From contig CALHGE010000038.1 of the NCBI GenBank assembly GCA_938029725.1, positions 1 through 50,933 on the forward strand: a stretch of 50,933 bases of DNA, given 5' to 3'. Below, piece by piece: positions 1 to 8,619 of the stretch. Source of the stretch: an uncultured Flavobacteriaceae bacterium (GTDB lineage Bacteria; Bacteroidota; Bacteroidia; Flavobacteriales; Flavobacteriaceae). The translations under genes were made by a program, and so were the position numbers. Each line of letters starts with the position of its first letter. The first letter of the stretch is position 1. Below the pieces are notes generated by a model. That model had not been told where the DNA came from, did not search any database, and saw only the letters and a program-made list of their open reading frames with translations.

Positions 1-343
1 TACTTAGTTTATTATGATGCTATTTTCTTATTAGAATAAACTTTATTGTGAGAAACTTTTTCAATTTCTATATGTCTTCTTTTGGTTTTATAGAACTCGA
101 TATAATTGTTTACCATTTGATATAAATCAAGGTCTCTTAGGGAAGGTTCAAATATATCTTTTTATATTTGATTGAGGTAAAGTTCAAATTTCGAAACTAG
201 CTCTTGAAAGCTCTTTTGCTCTTTTATAGCTGCAATGACAACTTTGGCCTTGAACGATGCACCGAATTTTCTTCTTCTCATATTTGACAGCTTTAAATTA
301 CAACTTAACTTTCTGTCTTAAATCTGGCGAGTATTATAAGGTA
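1..343 (-). mobile_element. IS3-family remnant A, internally deleted, left end outside window
   Basis: Read on the minus strand, the OrfA start lies at 284-286 and gives MRRRKFGASFKAKVVIAAIK, the helix-turn-helix N-terminus of an IS3-type OrfA. After about 40 codons (LYLNQI, then a stop) the sequence jumps to the C-terminal end of an OrfB integrase (LDLYQMVNNYIEFYKTKRRH), which ends in tandem stops at 9-14. Most of the transposase, including the DDE core, is therefore missing. The outer end, about 322-343 (gagtattataaggta), is shared with remnant B at about 3954-3967, which marks the element boundary at about 343. The element cannot encode an active transposase. Its other end should lie just left of base 1. 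Confidence 0.85.
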
Positions 344-685
344 GGCGGAGAGCGGAAAGATAGCTAGGTAAACGAGCTTTACAAGTTTATGAACAAAGGC
401 GGCGGCAGATTGCAATCGATGGTTGACAGGCTCTTATTCTCTGCTATGATTGAAGCGAGAAGCTGCGACCGTTTCAAACTACTTTCAGCGGAAATAAAAG
501 ACCCTGAACTTTCTATGTTCTACTACATTTTAATGATTAGCGAAGCAGGACGGTATAATACTTTTAATAGGTTTGCTCGCAAATACGGTCAAAAAATTGA
601 TGCATACAAACGCTGGTAAGAGCTGGTTGACTTTGAAGCAGAAGTGATTCAAAACTTCGAAAAAGAAGAAACGATACACGGATAA
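344..685 (+). pseudogene. miaE: miaE remnant (tRNA ms2io6A hydroxylase), 5' truncated with two nonsense codons
   Basis: The frame directly abutting the IS3 end reads as the C-terminal half of MiaE, the non-haem di-iron enzyme that hydroxylates ms2i6A37 in tRNA. Recognisable blocks are GGERKDS, a stop at 365-367, VNELYKFMNKGGGR, then MIEARSCDRFK, carrying a Glu expected to be a metal ligand, then MISEAGRYNTF. A second in-frame stop at 617-619 interrupts KRW/ELVDFEAEV, and the frame ends naturally at ETIHG with TAA at 683-685. In MiaE proteins I know, SEAGRY is usually SEAGHY, so a metal-ligand His may also be lost. The frame is otherwise intact, so decay looks recent. The 5' half should lie left of the window if the IS inserted inside the gene. 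The ATG at 389 could start only a 76-residue fragment. Confidence 0.85.
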
Positions 686-784
686 TATTACCTTGTAAAG
701 CGAAGTGTAAAGCTTAGTACAGGAGGCTAGTTTACTGGTTCGCCACACACGGAAATCATCGGAGTTTGTAAAAAAAAACTTGAT

Positions 785-2854
785 TTAATCCGATAGGTTA
801 TAAATTTGCTTTGATTTTGGTAAAGTGAATTTAAAACATGTTCCCTGATTAAGTGTGCTAATTACCCAAATGACACCCTTATTTTTTTCTATCAGTTCTT
901 TACATAAGACAAGGCCTAAGCCCGTTCCTTTTTCATTATTCGTACCGTAGGTAGTAATATTTGAATTGTATTCAAATATTCTTTTTTGTACCTGTTTATC
1001 CATACCAACGCCAGTATCTTGAATTGAAACCTCCCAATATTGTTTGTTTTCAAGGGCAGTAATAATAACTGATCCGTTTTTAGGTGTGAATTTCAACGCA
1101 TTACTAAGTAGGTTTCTGATCACAACGTCTATTTGATCTCGATCTGACCAGGTTATTGTATTCTGCTCAAGTTTATTAAGAACCTGTATTGATTTGTTAG
1201 ACGCAATTTCAGACAGAAGATTAATATTTGTGCTTACAATATTTTCTAAATCTACAATTACAGGTTTTGTGAAAGATCCCTTCATTTGACCTTGTCCCCA
1301 TGATAATAGATTATTCAGCGTAAAAGAAATATAGTTAATGTCGGATTTGAGTTTTGGTATGAATGATAAAAATGTATCTTTCTGTATTTCTCCTTGGCTA
1401 AAAAGTTCAATTAAATTAGAAAAAGCCCTTAAAGGCTCTCGTAAGTCATGACTTATTATAGAAAATAATTTATTTTTAGTCTCATTTATTTCTATTAATT
1501 CAGCCTCACTTTGCTTTAATTTCTGATTTAATTTTTTTTGATTTTTTTGATTTTTTAGTGACAAAAGAATAAACCCGATTAAGATCAATACTAAGATTAA
1601 TATCGATGCAATTACGTTTTTCTGTTTGGTTAACGATTTTTCATTCTTTTCTATAAGGTCTTGCTTTTGTTTTTCATAGTCCATGCGCGTTTTGAGCATG
1701 AGCATGCTTTTCTTGCTCTCATCATTGGCTAAGGTCTCTGATAGCTGTTGAAAAATCTCAAGATATTTAAAAGACTCGACCAAATCGTTTTTCTTTTTGT
1801 ACAGAAGATATAGTAATTTTGAAGCGTTTTTTTTATGATTTTTATCTTTTAAAATTCCAGCTAGATCGTAAGCTCTTTTAGCTTGAATCTTTGAAATACT
1901 ATCTCGATCAAGATTCAGATTGGCTTCAGCTAAAGCGAGTAATAGATAAGTTTTATGACGTTCATTATCAACAATAGTAGTGTACAATTTTTCACTCTGT
2001 TCAAGCCAAGATAATCCTGTTTTATAGTCAGCTTGCTGCAAATAGATTTGGCCTTTTTTTCTATACGCAAAAGCAAGCCAATCTGTAGTGTTATTTTTTT
2101 CAAATGTAGAAATAGCAGCATCTATAAATTTCATGGCAGTTTCTGGTTCATTGACATGATTGTACCCTGCGGCTAAATTACTGTTGATATATGCTGAAAT
2201 AATTTCGTTTCCGTAGCTGTCGCCGAATTTTTTTGAAACCTCATAATAGTTTAAAGCCTCAGAATATTCGTTTAGGGAAAGATATAAATTTCCGATGTTC
2301 ATATTAAAAAGGGAAAGAAACTTTCGATCATCAAGTTTCGTGGCGATATCGATACCGGCAAGCATATCTCTTAAAGAAAGTTCGTTTTTATCTTGGTACC
2401 GATGCACCATACCGAGATAATTTATTGATCGAAGTTCTAAATTATTAAGTTGATATACTCTTGACTGTTTTAGTGCCTTAGTAATAAGGGTTACCGCCTT
2501 AGGGTAATTTCCTCCGTCAGAATAATAGCCGCCAAGATTTATGTAGGCTTCAACTTCACCTTTCCTATAACCAATAATTTTGCTATACCGAATTGCTTCT
2601 TCAGATAACTTAAGTAAACTATCTCTTTGTTTATAGCGTATTTCAGTAGCTAAAGTATTTAGAATATTTACGTATGAGGAGTCTCTAAGGCTTGAATTTA
2701 AATTAGGTTTTACCAGATTTAATTCATTACTTAAACTGTCTAAAATTGATTCTTGCCCAAAAGCGGAATACTGAAATTGTAGAATAAAAAAGAATACCAA
2801 ACCCGAAGCTTTAAATGAGTTAGTTCTTGTTAAATATTTTTTAATCATGTTCAA
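785..2854 (-). CDS. TPR-repeat sensor histidine kinase (orphan)
   Basis: This 689-residue inner-membrane sensor kinase has a signal peptide at residues 1-34, a periplasmic stretch of tetratricopeptide-like helices at about 50-400 and one transmembrane helix at about 413-432. A short coiled linker follows, then the HisKA H-box ISHDLREPLRAF with the phospho-accepting His at about 469. The HATPase_c domain shows the N-box NLLSNALKFTP at about 585, G1 DTGVGM at about 616 and G2 GTGLGL at about 642, so it should be catalytically competent. A second ATG lies two codons in. No response regulator is adjacent: the neighbours are IS3 remnants and the miaE relic, so the partner must be encoded elsewhere. 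The ligand cannot be inferred. TPR kinases of this layout are common in Bacteroidota. Confidence 0.9.
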   Translation of the reverse strand: MNMIKKYLTRTNSFKASGLVFFFILQFQYSAFGQESILDSLSNELNLVKPNLNSSLRDSSYVNILNTLATEIRYKQRDSLLKLSEEAIRYSKIIGYRKGEVEAYINLGGYYSDGGNYPKAVTLITKALKQSRVYQLNNLELRSINYLGMVHRYQDKNELSLRDMLAGIDIATKLDDRKFLSLFNMNIGNLYLSLNEYSEALNYYEVSKKFGDSYGNEIISAYINSNLAAGYNHVNEPETAMKFIDAAISTFEKNNTTDWLAFAYRKKGQIYLQQADYKTGLSWLEQSEKLYTTIVDNERHKTYLLLALAEANLNLDRDSISKIQAKRAYDLAGILKDKNHKKNASKLLYLLYKKKNDLVESFKYLEIFQQLSETLANDESKKSMLMLKTRMDYEKQKQDLIEKNEKSLTKQKNVIASILILVLILIGFILLSLKNQKNQKKLNQKLKQSEAELIEINETKNKLFSIISHDLREPLRAFSNLIELFSQGEIQKDTFLSFIPKLKSDINYISFTLNNLLSWGQGQMKGSFTKPVIVDLENIVSTNINLLSEIASNKSIQVLNKLEQNTITWSDRDQIDVVIRNLLSNALKFTPKNGSVIITALENKQYWEVSIQDTGVGMDKQVQKRIFEYNSNITTYGTNNEKGTGLGLVLCKELIEKNKGVIWVISTLNQGTCFKFTLPKSKQIYNLSD

Positions 2855-2950
2855 AATGGTGAGTTGTATACTCTAAAAAATTATAAGTCAGCTATATATC
2901 GTGATACTCGTACTCTTGTATTCTCAAATTTCAATTTACAACTATTTGAT

Positions 2951-3636
2951 TCACTTCCATAAGCGTTCGATATATTTGTTGTTTAAAGCTCTTCCTTTTG
3001 CATCCATCGATATTTGGATTTTATGTTTCTTGAGAACCTCTATATATTGGGTGCTGTTATATTGTGATCTTTGATCAGAGTTATGCATTACAGGCGTGCC
3101 ATAATCGACGATGTTATCTTCTAATAAGTCGTTACACCACTGCTTGTGCATAGAATTTTAAATGTTCCACTGCAATATTTTTCTACTGTATAAATCTATT
3201 ATTGCATTCATATACATAAACCCACGAACATGGGAATATAATTGATATCGGTCTGCCAGATTTGATTAGGATAGTCATTTTTTTTAATTTTTAGAAGGTA
3301 AGAATATTTATAACTTTTAGGGTCTTTGATGTTGGTTTTGGGTTTTCTGTAAATGGTTTGGAGTCCTATAAGTTTATATTGCCAACGTACTCTTTTTACA
3401 TTTATATGATTACCTAAATTAAGGTTTGGGTAATTCGTCATGCGTTCTACCCAGTAATAAGGGTGTTCTAAGAAATAAGCATCTATCTCGTTCATTAATA
3501 TTAGATTATAGACACGCTCTCCTCTAGGCTTGTAATATGTGCCTGAACAATGAATCTTAAGAATATTACACTGCTGTACAAGGTTTAGTCTTGGATGACT
3601 TTTTAACACCTTGTTTCTTCCCTGAGTTGTGCTCAT
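2951..3636 (-). pseudogene. IS3 orfB integrase (frameshift and nonsense, truncated)
   Basis: This is the remnant of the DDE/rve integrase part of an IS3 transposase. Residues from MSTTQGRNKVLKSHPRLNLV through GTYYKPRGE, YRKPKT and NQIWQTDINYIPM are in one frame. A one-base slip at about 3222 moves the continuation RGFMYMNAIIDLYSRKILQW to another frame, and a TAA follows at about 3166. From 3151 it reads on as KQWCNDLLEDNIVDYGTPVM, HNSDQRSQYNSTQYIEVLKK and GRALNNKYIERLWK, then TGA. HSDQGSQY is changed to HNSDQRSQY, and the C-terminal Glu-containing tail is lost. It is not functional. Confidence 0.8.
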
Positions 3637-3906
3637 TTGCCTAAAACTTTCTTTAAGAAATCAACTTCGATCTAAAGCTAGCCATTCTTATTATAGAGTG
3701 GACTCGTATCCAAAGTAGTATCTTCTTTTTCAGATTTTGAACTAAATGCTAAATCAAAATTGTCTAAAAATTCTCGTTTGCAACTTGAATATTTGATTGA
3801 GGTGAAGTTCAAATTTCGAAACTAGCTCTTGAAGACTATTTTGCTCCTTTATCACTGCAATGGCATCTTTGGCCTTGAACGATACACCGAATTTTCTTCT
3901 TCTCAT
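3633..3906 (-). pseudogene. IS3 orfA (frameshifted, two stops)
   Basis: OrfA is the helix-turn-helix part of the IS3 transposase. It starts at the ATG at 3904-3906 (MRRRKFGVSFKAKDAIAVIK). It shifts frame at about LNQIF/KREF, where one extra base restores the family motif KREFLDNFDLAFSSKSEKED. It then contains two stops in NG-stop-L-stop-IEVDFLKKVLGK, where family members read approximately GQLQVEVDFLKK. The natural OrfA stop would be the TGA that overlaps the OrfB ATG as ATGA (3633-3636), the overlap typical of IS3 elements that use programmed frameshifting. Confidence 0.8.
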
Positions 3907-3967
3907 ATTTGACAGCGTTAAATTACAACTTAACTTCCTATCCTAAATCTGGGGAGTATTATAAGGT

Positions 3968-4451
3968 AAGGTTATTATAGGTTTAGGAACTTCAGAAACC
4001 GTTAATAAAGAAAATTCATGTTCTTATACTATTGAAATAGCATCAATTCATTTGGTCATTAGAGCCTCTTTCTAGGGTGTTCTTTAGCCTTGGAATTTTC
4101 ACATAAAAAATCTATGTTTAAATAAAAGACTGTTTTGTTGACATAGCACCCTCGAAATATGTTCTCGCTATCTTTTTATCTAAAAAGAGTTTTTGTCAGT
4201 TCAGTACTAAACAAAATATTTTAAAATAATTGACAGCTGTTGACTGCTGTTTTTGAGGGGAGACGGTTTTTTGTAATCAAACACTTGTGATTGCTTTGTT
4301 TGAAAATGCTTTAAAAGGATGCGGTGATAGATGTATTGTGAATAGAATGGTTTTTAAAGCACACTCTTACTGCTGTAAAGAGCTATAAGAGTGTGCTTAT
4401 ATACTGCTATAGTACTGTATATGGTAGCGCTACTATATATCTATTTGAGCC
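3968..4451. other. Gene-free stretch between IS3 remnant B and gnd
   Basis: I see no credible gene here. A short plus-frame peptide follows the IS end (IGLGTSETVNKENSCSYTIE and about 12 more residues to a stop near 4073). It could be the tail of a gene cut by the element, but I cannot assign it. The only clear structure is the hairpin at 4357-4398, listed separately. The rest is AT-rich sequence without repeats of note. Confidence 0.5.
4357..4398 (-). terminator. Hairpin, probable gnd terminator
   Basis: Perfect 13-bp inverted repeat (arms 4357-4369 and 4386-4398, core agcacactctta/taagagtgtgct) with a 16-nt loop, about 54 nt past the gnd stop on the minus strand. The U-tract after it is interrupted (tttaaaaa), so termination may be imperfect. 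Confidence 0.55.
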
Positions 4452-5861
4452 TTAGGCTTCCCACTCCGTATGAAAAACGCCATCGCGATCTAAGCGTTCA
4501 TAGGTATGCGAACCAAAATAATCACGTTGTGCTTGAATCAAGTTTAAGGGCAGTCGAGAAGAGGTATACGCATCAAAATAAGTCAGAGAATTTGAAAGTC
4601 CCGGTACAGGAATTCCATTTTTTGAAGCATACGCAACCAACTCACGAGCAGCACCTACTGTGCTTTGCACTTTCTCAATAAATGAAGGTGATAGCAATAA
4701 ATTTGGCAATGCTTTATCTGTATGAAAAGCTTCAGTGATATCGGCTAAAATACCTGCACGAATGATACAGCCAGCGCGCCAGATTTTAGCAATTTCGGCA
4801 ATTTCTAGTTCGTAACCGTATTCATTTGAAGCATAGGCTAATTGGTGCAGGCCTTGCGCATAGGTAACTATAAAAGAGAAGTATAAAGCTTCTTCAGTTA
4901 GTTTTTCTAACTGCGCTTTATCCATAAGTTCAATTTTAGGCCTAACATACAGTTTGTCTGCTTTAATACGTTCCTCTTTTAAGGCAGATATTTCACGCAT
5001 ACTTACAGCAATATCTATTGATGGTACTGGTATGCCTAAATCCATGGCATTTTGGCTTGTCCATTTTCCGGTACCTTTTTGCTTGGCTTTATCTAAGATT
5101 TGGTCTACCAAATGACCATCGCCCAAAGCATCTTTCTGGGCTAAAATTTCTGATGTGATTTGTACTAAGAAAGATTGTAATCTACCTGTATTCCATTTTG
5201 CATAAGTTTGATGAAGTTCCTCGTTACTGAAGTCGCCTCCTTTTTTGAGCAGGTCATAAATTTCTGAAGTCAGTTGCATAAGTCCGTATTCGATACCATT
5301 ATGTACCATCTTTACATAATTTCCAGCAGATTTAGGACCCAAATAGGCCACACAGGGTTCGCCTTTATACTTTGCAGAAACGGCTTCAAAAATAGGTTTT
5401 ACGTGTTGGTACGCTTCTCGATTTCCGCCAGGCATAATACTTGGCCCTAGACGGGCACCTTTGGCGCCTCCTGAAACCCCTGCTCCGAAAAAGTGTATGC
5501 CTTTCGCTGCTAAATATGCTTCTCTGCGGTCGGTATCAGTGAAGAAAGAATTTCCTCCATCTATAATAATATCATCTTTATCTAAAAGCGGTAAAATATT
5601 TTCGATAACAATATCTACGACCTTTCCGGCGGGTACTAGCAGCATTATTTTTCTCGGTAGCGAAAGTGCCTCAATAAAAGTTTTGGCATCTGTTGTAGCA
5701 TCTACTTTCTTGGTATCGCCTCCTTCTTCTATCAACGCATTTACTTTTTCTGGATCGAGATCATTCCCGAAAGCGGAAAAGCCGTTATCTGCTACATTTA
5801 AAATAAAATTACGCCCCATGACGCCTAAACCTACTAATCCGAAATCGTATGTACCTTTCAT
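4452..5861 (-). CDS. gnd: 6-phosphogluconate dehydrogenase, decarboxylating
   Basis: It oxidatively decarboxylates 6-phosphogluconate to ribulose 5-phosphate with NADP reduction, the last step of the oxidative pentose-phosphate branch, in the cytoplasm. The 469-residue length is the usual long-form size. The N-terminal Rossmann motif GLVGLGVMGRN is at residues 8-18, the substrate loop GGNSFFTDTDRR at about 100-112, the family block GVSGGAKGARLGPSIMPGG at about 127-146, and the catalytic-lysine/His region YVKMVHNGIEYG at about 182-193. The C-terminus keeps the substrate-binding RDYFGSHTYER loop. It is transcribed divergently from zwf across 376 bp, which suggests shared control. The plus-strand ORF opposite residues 1-135 is a shadow. 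Confidence 0.98.
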   Translation of the reverse strand: MKGTYDFGLVGLGVMGRNFILNVADNGFSAFGNDLDPEKVNALIEEGGDTKKVDATTDAKTFIEALSLPRKIMLLVPAGKVVDIVIENILPLLDKDDIIIDGGNSFFTDTDRREAYLAAKGIHFFGAGVSGGAKGARLGPSIMPGGNREAYQHVKPIFEAVSAKYKGEPCVAYLGPKSAGNYVKMVHNGIEYGLMQLTSEIYDLLKKGGDFSNEELHQTYAKWNTGRLQSFLVQITSEILAQKDALGDGHLVDQILDKAKQKGTGKWTSQNAMDLGIPVPSIDIAVSMREISALKEERIKADKLYVRPKIELMDKAQLEKLTEEALYFSFIVTYAQGLHQLAYASNEYGYELEIAEIAKIWRAGCIIRAGILADITEAFHTDKALPNLLLSPSFIEKVQSTVGAARELVAYASKNGIPVPGLSNSLTYFDAYTSSRLPLNLIQAQRDYFGSHTYERLDRDGVFHTEWEA

Positions 5862-6237
5862 GAATTATTTTTTTGTCATTCTCTCCTTCATCATTTAGTC
5901 AAGAGTTACTTCGGCGAGAATCTTTTATTTATACTTTATCAGCTATCTAATACGAGCTTCAAAGGGTTCTATTCAAAAATAAATTAAAATATCCAATTTT
6001 GTAGGCATCTGAGCTTGTAAACTCTTTTAATATGCTTTGCTATTCTCGCGAATTCGAAATTCGAATTTCTTATTTTTAGTTCCTTTTTTTCGAGCTTTAA
6101 ACTTTTAGTTGTACTGAGAACAATGCTTTAGTTCTGGCCCTTTAAGATGCCTTGAAAAAGAAAAAAATAAACTCCTTAAAATTCATAGGTTTCCAAATGA
6201 CATGAGTATATTTAAAACCTGAGATTCACACGTAGCT
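5862..6237. promoter_or_regulatory. Divergent gnd/zwf control region with a near-perfect palindrome
   Basis: A gene-free 376 bp between divergent gnd and zwf. At 6051-6067 lies aattcgaa-a-ttcgaatt, 8-bp arms around one base, a plausible dimeric-repressor operator. On the minus strand TATTTTTG (plus-strand 5974-5981) fits the Bacteroidota -7 box for gnd, but the nearest TTG is only about 12 nt away, so it is weak. For zwf, tatattta at 6208-6215 is one mismatch from a -7 box. No operator family can be named. Confidence 0.4.
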
Positions 6238-7767
6238 ATGAAGAAGACAGAAAACCAAATGCTTATAATTTTCGGGGCTTCCGGAGATTTAACTGCTCGA
6301 AAACTCGTGCCCGGATTGTTTAACCTTTTCAAAGGAAAGCATCTTCCAAAAAACTTTGTGGTTTTAGGAGTGAGTAGAAGTAGTATGACGGATACCGAAT
6401 TTCGAAAAAAAGTGGTTTTAGAAAGCGAACATTTAAAGAATTCCGCAACTGTAGAAGATTTTGGATGGGTAGATGATTTTGCCAAAAAAATATTTTATGA
6501 AGACCTGGGTTCAAACTATGATGTAGACTATGGCCGCCTAGAAAAGCGAATTTCAGATTTGAACTCCAAATATCAGACCGAGAACAACTATATTTTCTAT
6601 TTGTCAACGCCTCCCAGTTTATTTGAGGCTATTGCGAAAAACTTATCCGATCAAAACCTTAATGATGAGTCTAATGGCAGTAAGCGTTTGATAGTTGAAA
6701 AACCTTTTGGATATGATTTGGAAACTGCAAAAAAATTAAATAAGGGTTTACAAAGGTATTTTAAAGAATCTCAAATTTATCGAATAGATCATTATCTCGG
6801 TAAGGAAACGGTTCAAAACCTGCTAGTGACACGTTTTGCAAATAGTATTTTTGAACCTTTATGGAATCGCAATTATATTGACCATGTGGAGATTACTAAT
6901 GCCGAGAGTGGAGGAGTAGGTTCAAGAGGTGGTTATTACGACGGTTCGGGCGCTTTACGTGATATGTTTCAAAACCATTTATTGCAAATTGTTTCCTTTA
7001 TCGTAATGGAGCCACCAATCGATGCCAACGCAGAGGAAATACGAAATGAAAAGGTAAAAGCTTTACGTTCACTTCGAATTATGAGAGATGACAAAACACT
7101 TCATGAAAATACCATTCGGGCACAATATATTAGCTCGAAAATTAATGGGGAGACGGTCAATGGGTACCGAGAAGAAGAAGGAGTGAATCCAGAATCTACG
7201 ACAGAAACTTATGCCGCTATTAAATTTTTTGTTGATAATTGGCGTTGGAAAGATGTACCCTTTTATGTGCGAACAGCTAAGCGTATGCCTACGAAAGTTA
7301 CCGAAGTGGTAATTCATTTTAAATCACCGCATCATCAGATTTTTAAGGACTCAGGTATGTTTAATAAGGATAACAAATTAATTATTCGCATTCAACCTGA
7401 TGAAGGAATTTTGGTAAAGTTCGGTGTAAAGGTGCCAGGGCAAGGATTCAAAGTAGAGCGAGCAAATCTCGATTTTTATTATTCTAGCCTTACCAAGACT
7501 CGTGTAATGGAAGCGTATGAGCGTTTGCTCTTAGATGCCATGCAAGGCGATGCAACGCTTTATGCTAGAGCCGATGAAGTGGAAGCGGCTTGGGAGTTTG
7601 TTAATCCTATTCTAGACTATTGGAAGAAGTCGGATGCAAAAGTTTACGGATATTCTGCTGGAGTATGGGGCCCTAAAAATGCCGATGAATTAATTGAAGG
7701 ATATGGCATGTGGCGTAACCCTGGGCCGAATTTGGCCGATGACGGAGGGTTTTGTGTTATTTGTTAA
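6238..7767 (+). CDS. zwf: Glucose-6-phosphate 1-dehydrogenase
   Basis: It catalyses the entry step of the pentose-phosphate pathway, oxidising glucose 6-phosphate to 6-phosphogluconolactone and producing NAD(P)H. The 509 residues match the family's usual length. The N-terminal dinucleotide-binding motif GASGDLTARK is at residues 13-22, the active-site signature RIDHYLGKE with its catalytic His at about 182-190, and the structural block RDMFQNHLLQI at about 240-250. The C-terminus is complete (ADDGGFCVIC). The ATG at 6238 is the first in frame with the conserved start. pgl follows 126 bp downstream, so zwf and pgl are likely co-transcribed, with gnd on the opposite strand completing the branch. 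Confidence 0.98.
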   Translation: MKKTENQMLIIFGASGDLTARKLVPGLFNLFKGKHLPKNFVVLGVSRSSMTDTEFRKKVVLESEHLKNSATVEDFGWVDDFAKKIFYEDLGSNYDVDYGRLEKRISDLNSKYQTENNYIFYLSTPPSLFEAIAKNLSDQNLNDESNGSKRLIVEKPFGYDLETAKKLNKGLQRYFKESQIYRIDHYLGKETVQNLLVTRFANSIFEPLWNRNYIDHVEITNAESGGVGSRGGYYDGSGALRDMFQNHLLQIVSFIVMEPPIDANAEEIRNEKVKALRSLRIMRDDKTLHENTIRAQYISSKINGETVNGYREEEGVNPESTTETYAAIKFFVDNWRWKDVPFYVRTAKRMPTKVTEVVIHFKSPHHQIFKDSGMFNKDNKLIIRIQPDEGILVKFGVKVPGQGFKVERANLDFYYSSLTKTRVMEAYERLLLDAMQGDATLYARADEVEAAWEFVNPILDYWKKSDAKVYGYSAGVWGPKNADELIEGYGMWRNPGPNLADDGGFCVIC

Positions 7768-7893
7768 CCAAAAAAACGTTTTTACCAAGAGCATAGAGAA
7801 TTGTAAACGATTTAGAGCGACGATGTAAACGCTGACTTTACCTAGATAACTGAAGTGAATAGGTTGCACGGTTGCCCTCACAATTACTACCAA

Positions 7894-8619
7894 ATGAAAC
7901 TTAAAATATCAAAAACAAAACAAGAAGTTGCCTTAGATTTCTCACGTTACTTGGCAGGTTTAATCGCTAAAAAAGAAAGCATTCATATAGCGCTTTCAGG
8001 CGGTAGTACCCCGAAAATAGTATTTGATGCGTTGGCTAATAACTTCAAAGAAGATATAGATTGGAGCAATGTGCATTTGTATTGGGGTGACGAGCGCTGT
8101 GTTGCACCTACCGATGACCAGAGTAATTACAAAATGACGCAAGCGCATTTGATTTCTAAGATTTCCATTCCACAAGAAAATATTCATAGAATAAAGGGAG
8201 AGAATGACCCTGAGTATGAAGCGAAGCGCTATAGCGAACTATTAGTAGAAAATTTACCTAAAGAGAAAAAAATACCACAATTTGATTTGGTTATTTTAGG
8301 TTTGGGTGATGACGGGCATACGGCTTCCGTTTTTCCACATGAAATTGAACTATGGTATTCCAAAAATCATTGTGAGGTAGCCATCCACCCAGAATCTGGC
8401 CAAAAACGTGTTTCTATAACAGGCCAGGTGATTAACCATGCTAAAACGGTTGCTTTCCTAGTTACAGGTGAAAACAAGGCTAATAAGGTTAATGAGATTT
8501 TGAATAAAAATGGAGATTATGAGAAGTATCCGGCTAGCTTAGTAGCTCCGCTATCTGGCGATTTGCTCTGGCTCTTAGATGAGCCTGCCGCTGAAAAACT
8601 TACTTCAACTCAATCTTAA
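7894..8619 (+). CDS. pgl: 6-phosphogluconolactonase
   Basis: It hydrolyses 6-phosphogluconolactone to 6-phosphogluconate, the step between Zwf and Gnd. The protein has the NagB/DevB fold: ALSGGSTPKIVFDAL at about residues 34-48, the phosphate-binding YWGDERCV at about 63-70, then VILGLGDDGHTASVFP at about 133-148 with the catalytic Asp/His region. I start at the ATG at 7894 (MKLKISKTKQEV, 241 residues), where family homology begins. An in-frame ATG at 7855 would add 13 unlikely residues (NRLHGCPHNYYQ). Its last 20 bases overlap the convergent thioesterase gene, with no hairpin between them. Confidence 0.95.
   Translation: MKLKISKTKQEVALDFSRYLAGLIAKKESIHIALSGGSTPKIVFDALANNFKEDIDWSNVHLYWGDERCVAPTDDQSNYKMTQAHLISKISIPQENIHRIKGENDPEYEAKRYSELLVENLPKEKKIPQFDLVILGLGDDGHTASVFPHEIELWYSKNHCEVAIHPESGQKRVSITGQVINHAKTVAFLVTGENKANKVNEILNKNGDYEKYPASLVAPLSGDLLWLLDEPAAEKLTSTQS

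Larger units (their letters stand above)
2951..3967 (-). mobile_element. IS3-family remnant B, frameshifted, orfB 3' end missing
   Basis: This is a second copy of the same IS3-type element as remnant A, on the same strand. The outer end gagtattataaggta (to about 3967) and the first 40 OrfA codons match remnant A at high identity. The OrfA and OrfB reading frames are both traceable but carry frameshifts and stops. The OrfB homology ends at ERLWK, where TGA and then TAG replace expected sense codons, and the usual C-terminal LYxxxxxYIxFYNxKRRH block is absent. That block is the part kept in remnant A, so the two remnants are complementary. No target-site duplication can be established because the left boundary is eroded. 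Confidence 0.85.

Noticed and set aside
389..619. A 76-residue ORF as an intact small gene
   Set aside because: The frame is the middle of MiaE homology, with family sequence continuing in frame before the ATG (past a stop) and after the stop. It is a broken gene.
1..3967. The two IS3 remnants as ends of a composite transposon carrying the kinase
   Set aside because: Both copies lack essential transposase parts, outer boundaries are eroded or outside the window, and no target duplication is visible.
5461..5898. 145-residue plus-strand ORF opposite gnd
   Set aside because: It is an antisense shadow of a highly conserved gene, its composition follows the gnd codons and it shows no domain.
7771..7782. 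Palindrome aaaaacgttttt after zwf as a terminator
   Set aside because: It has no loop and too few G-C pairs to form a stable hairpin, and pgl follows in the same direction.
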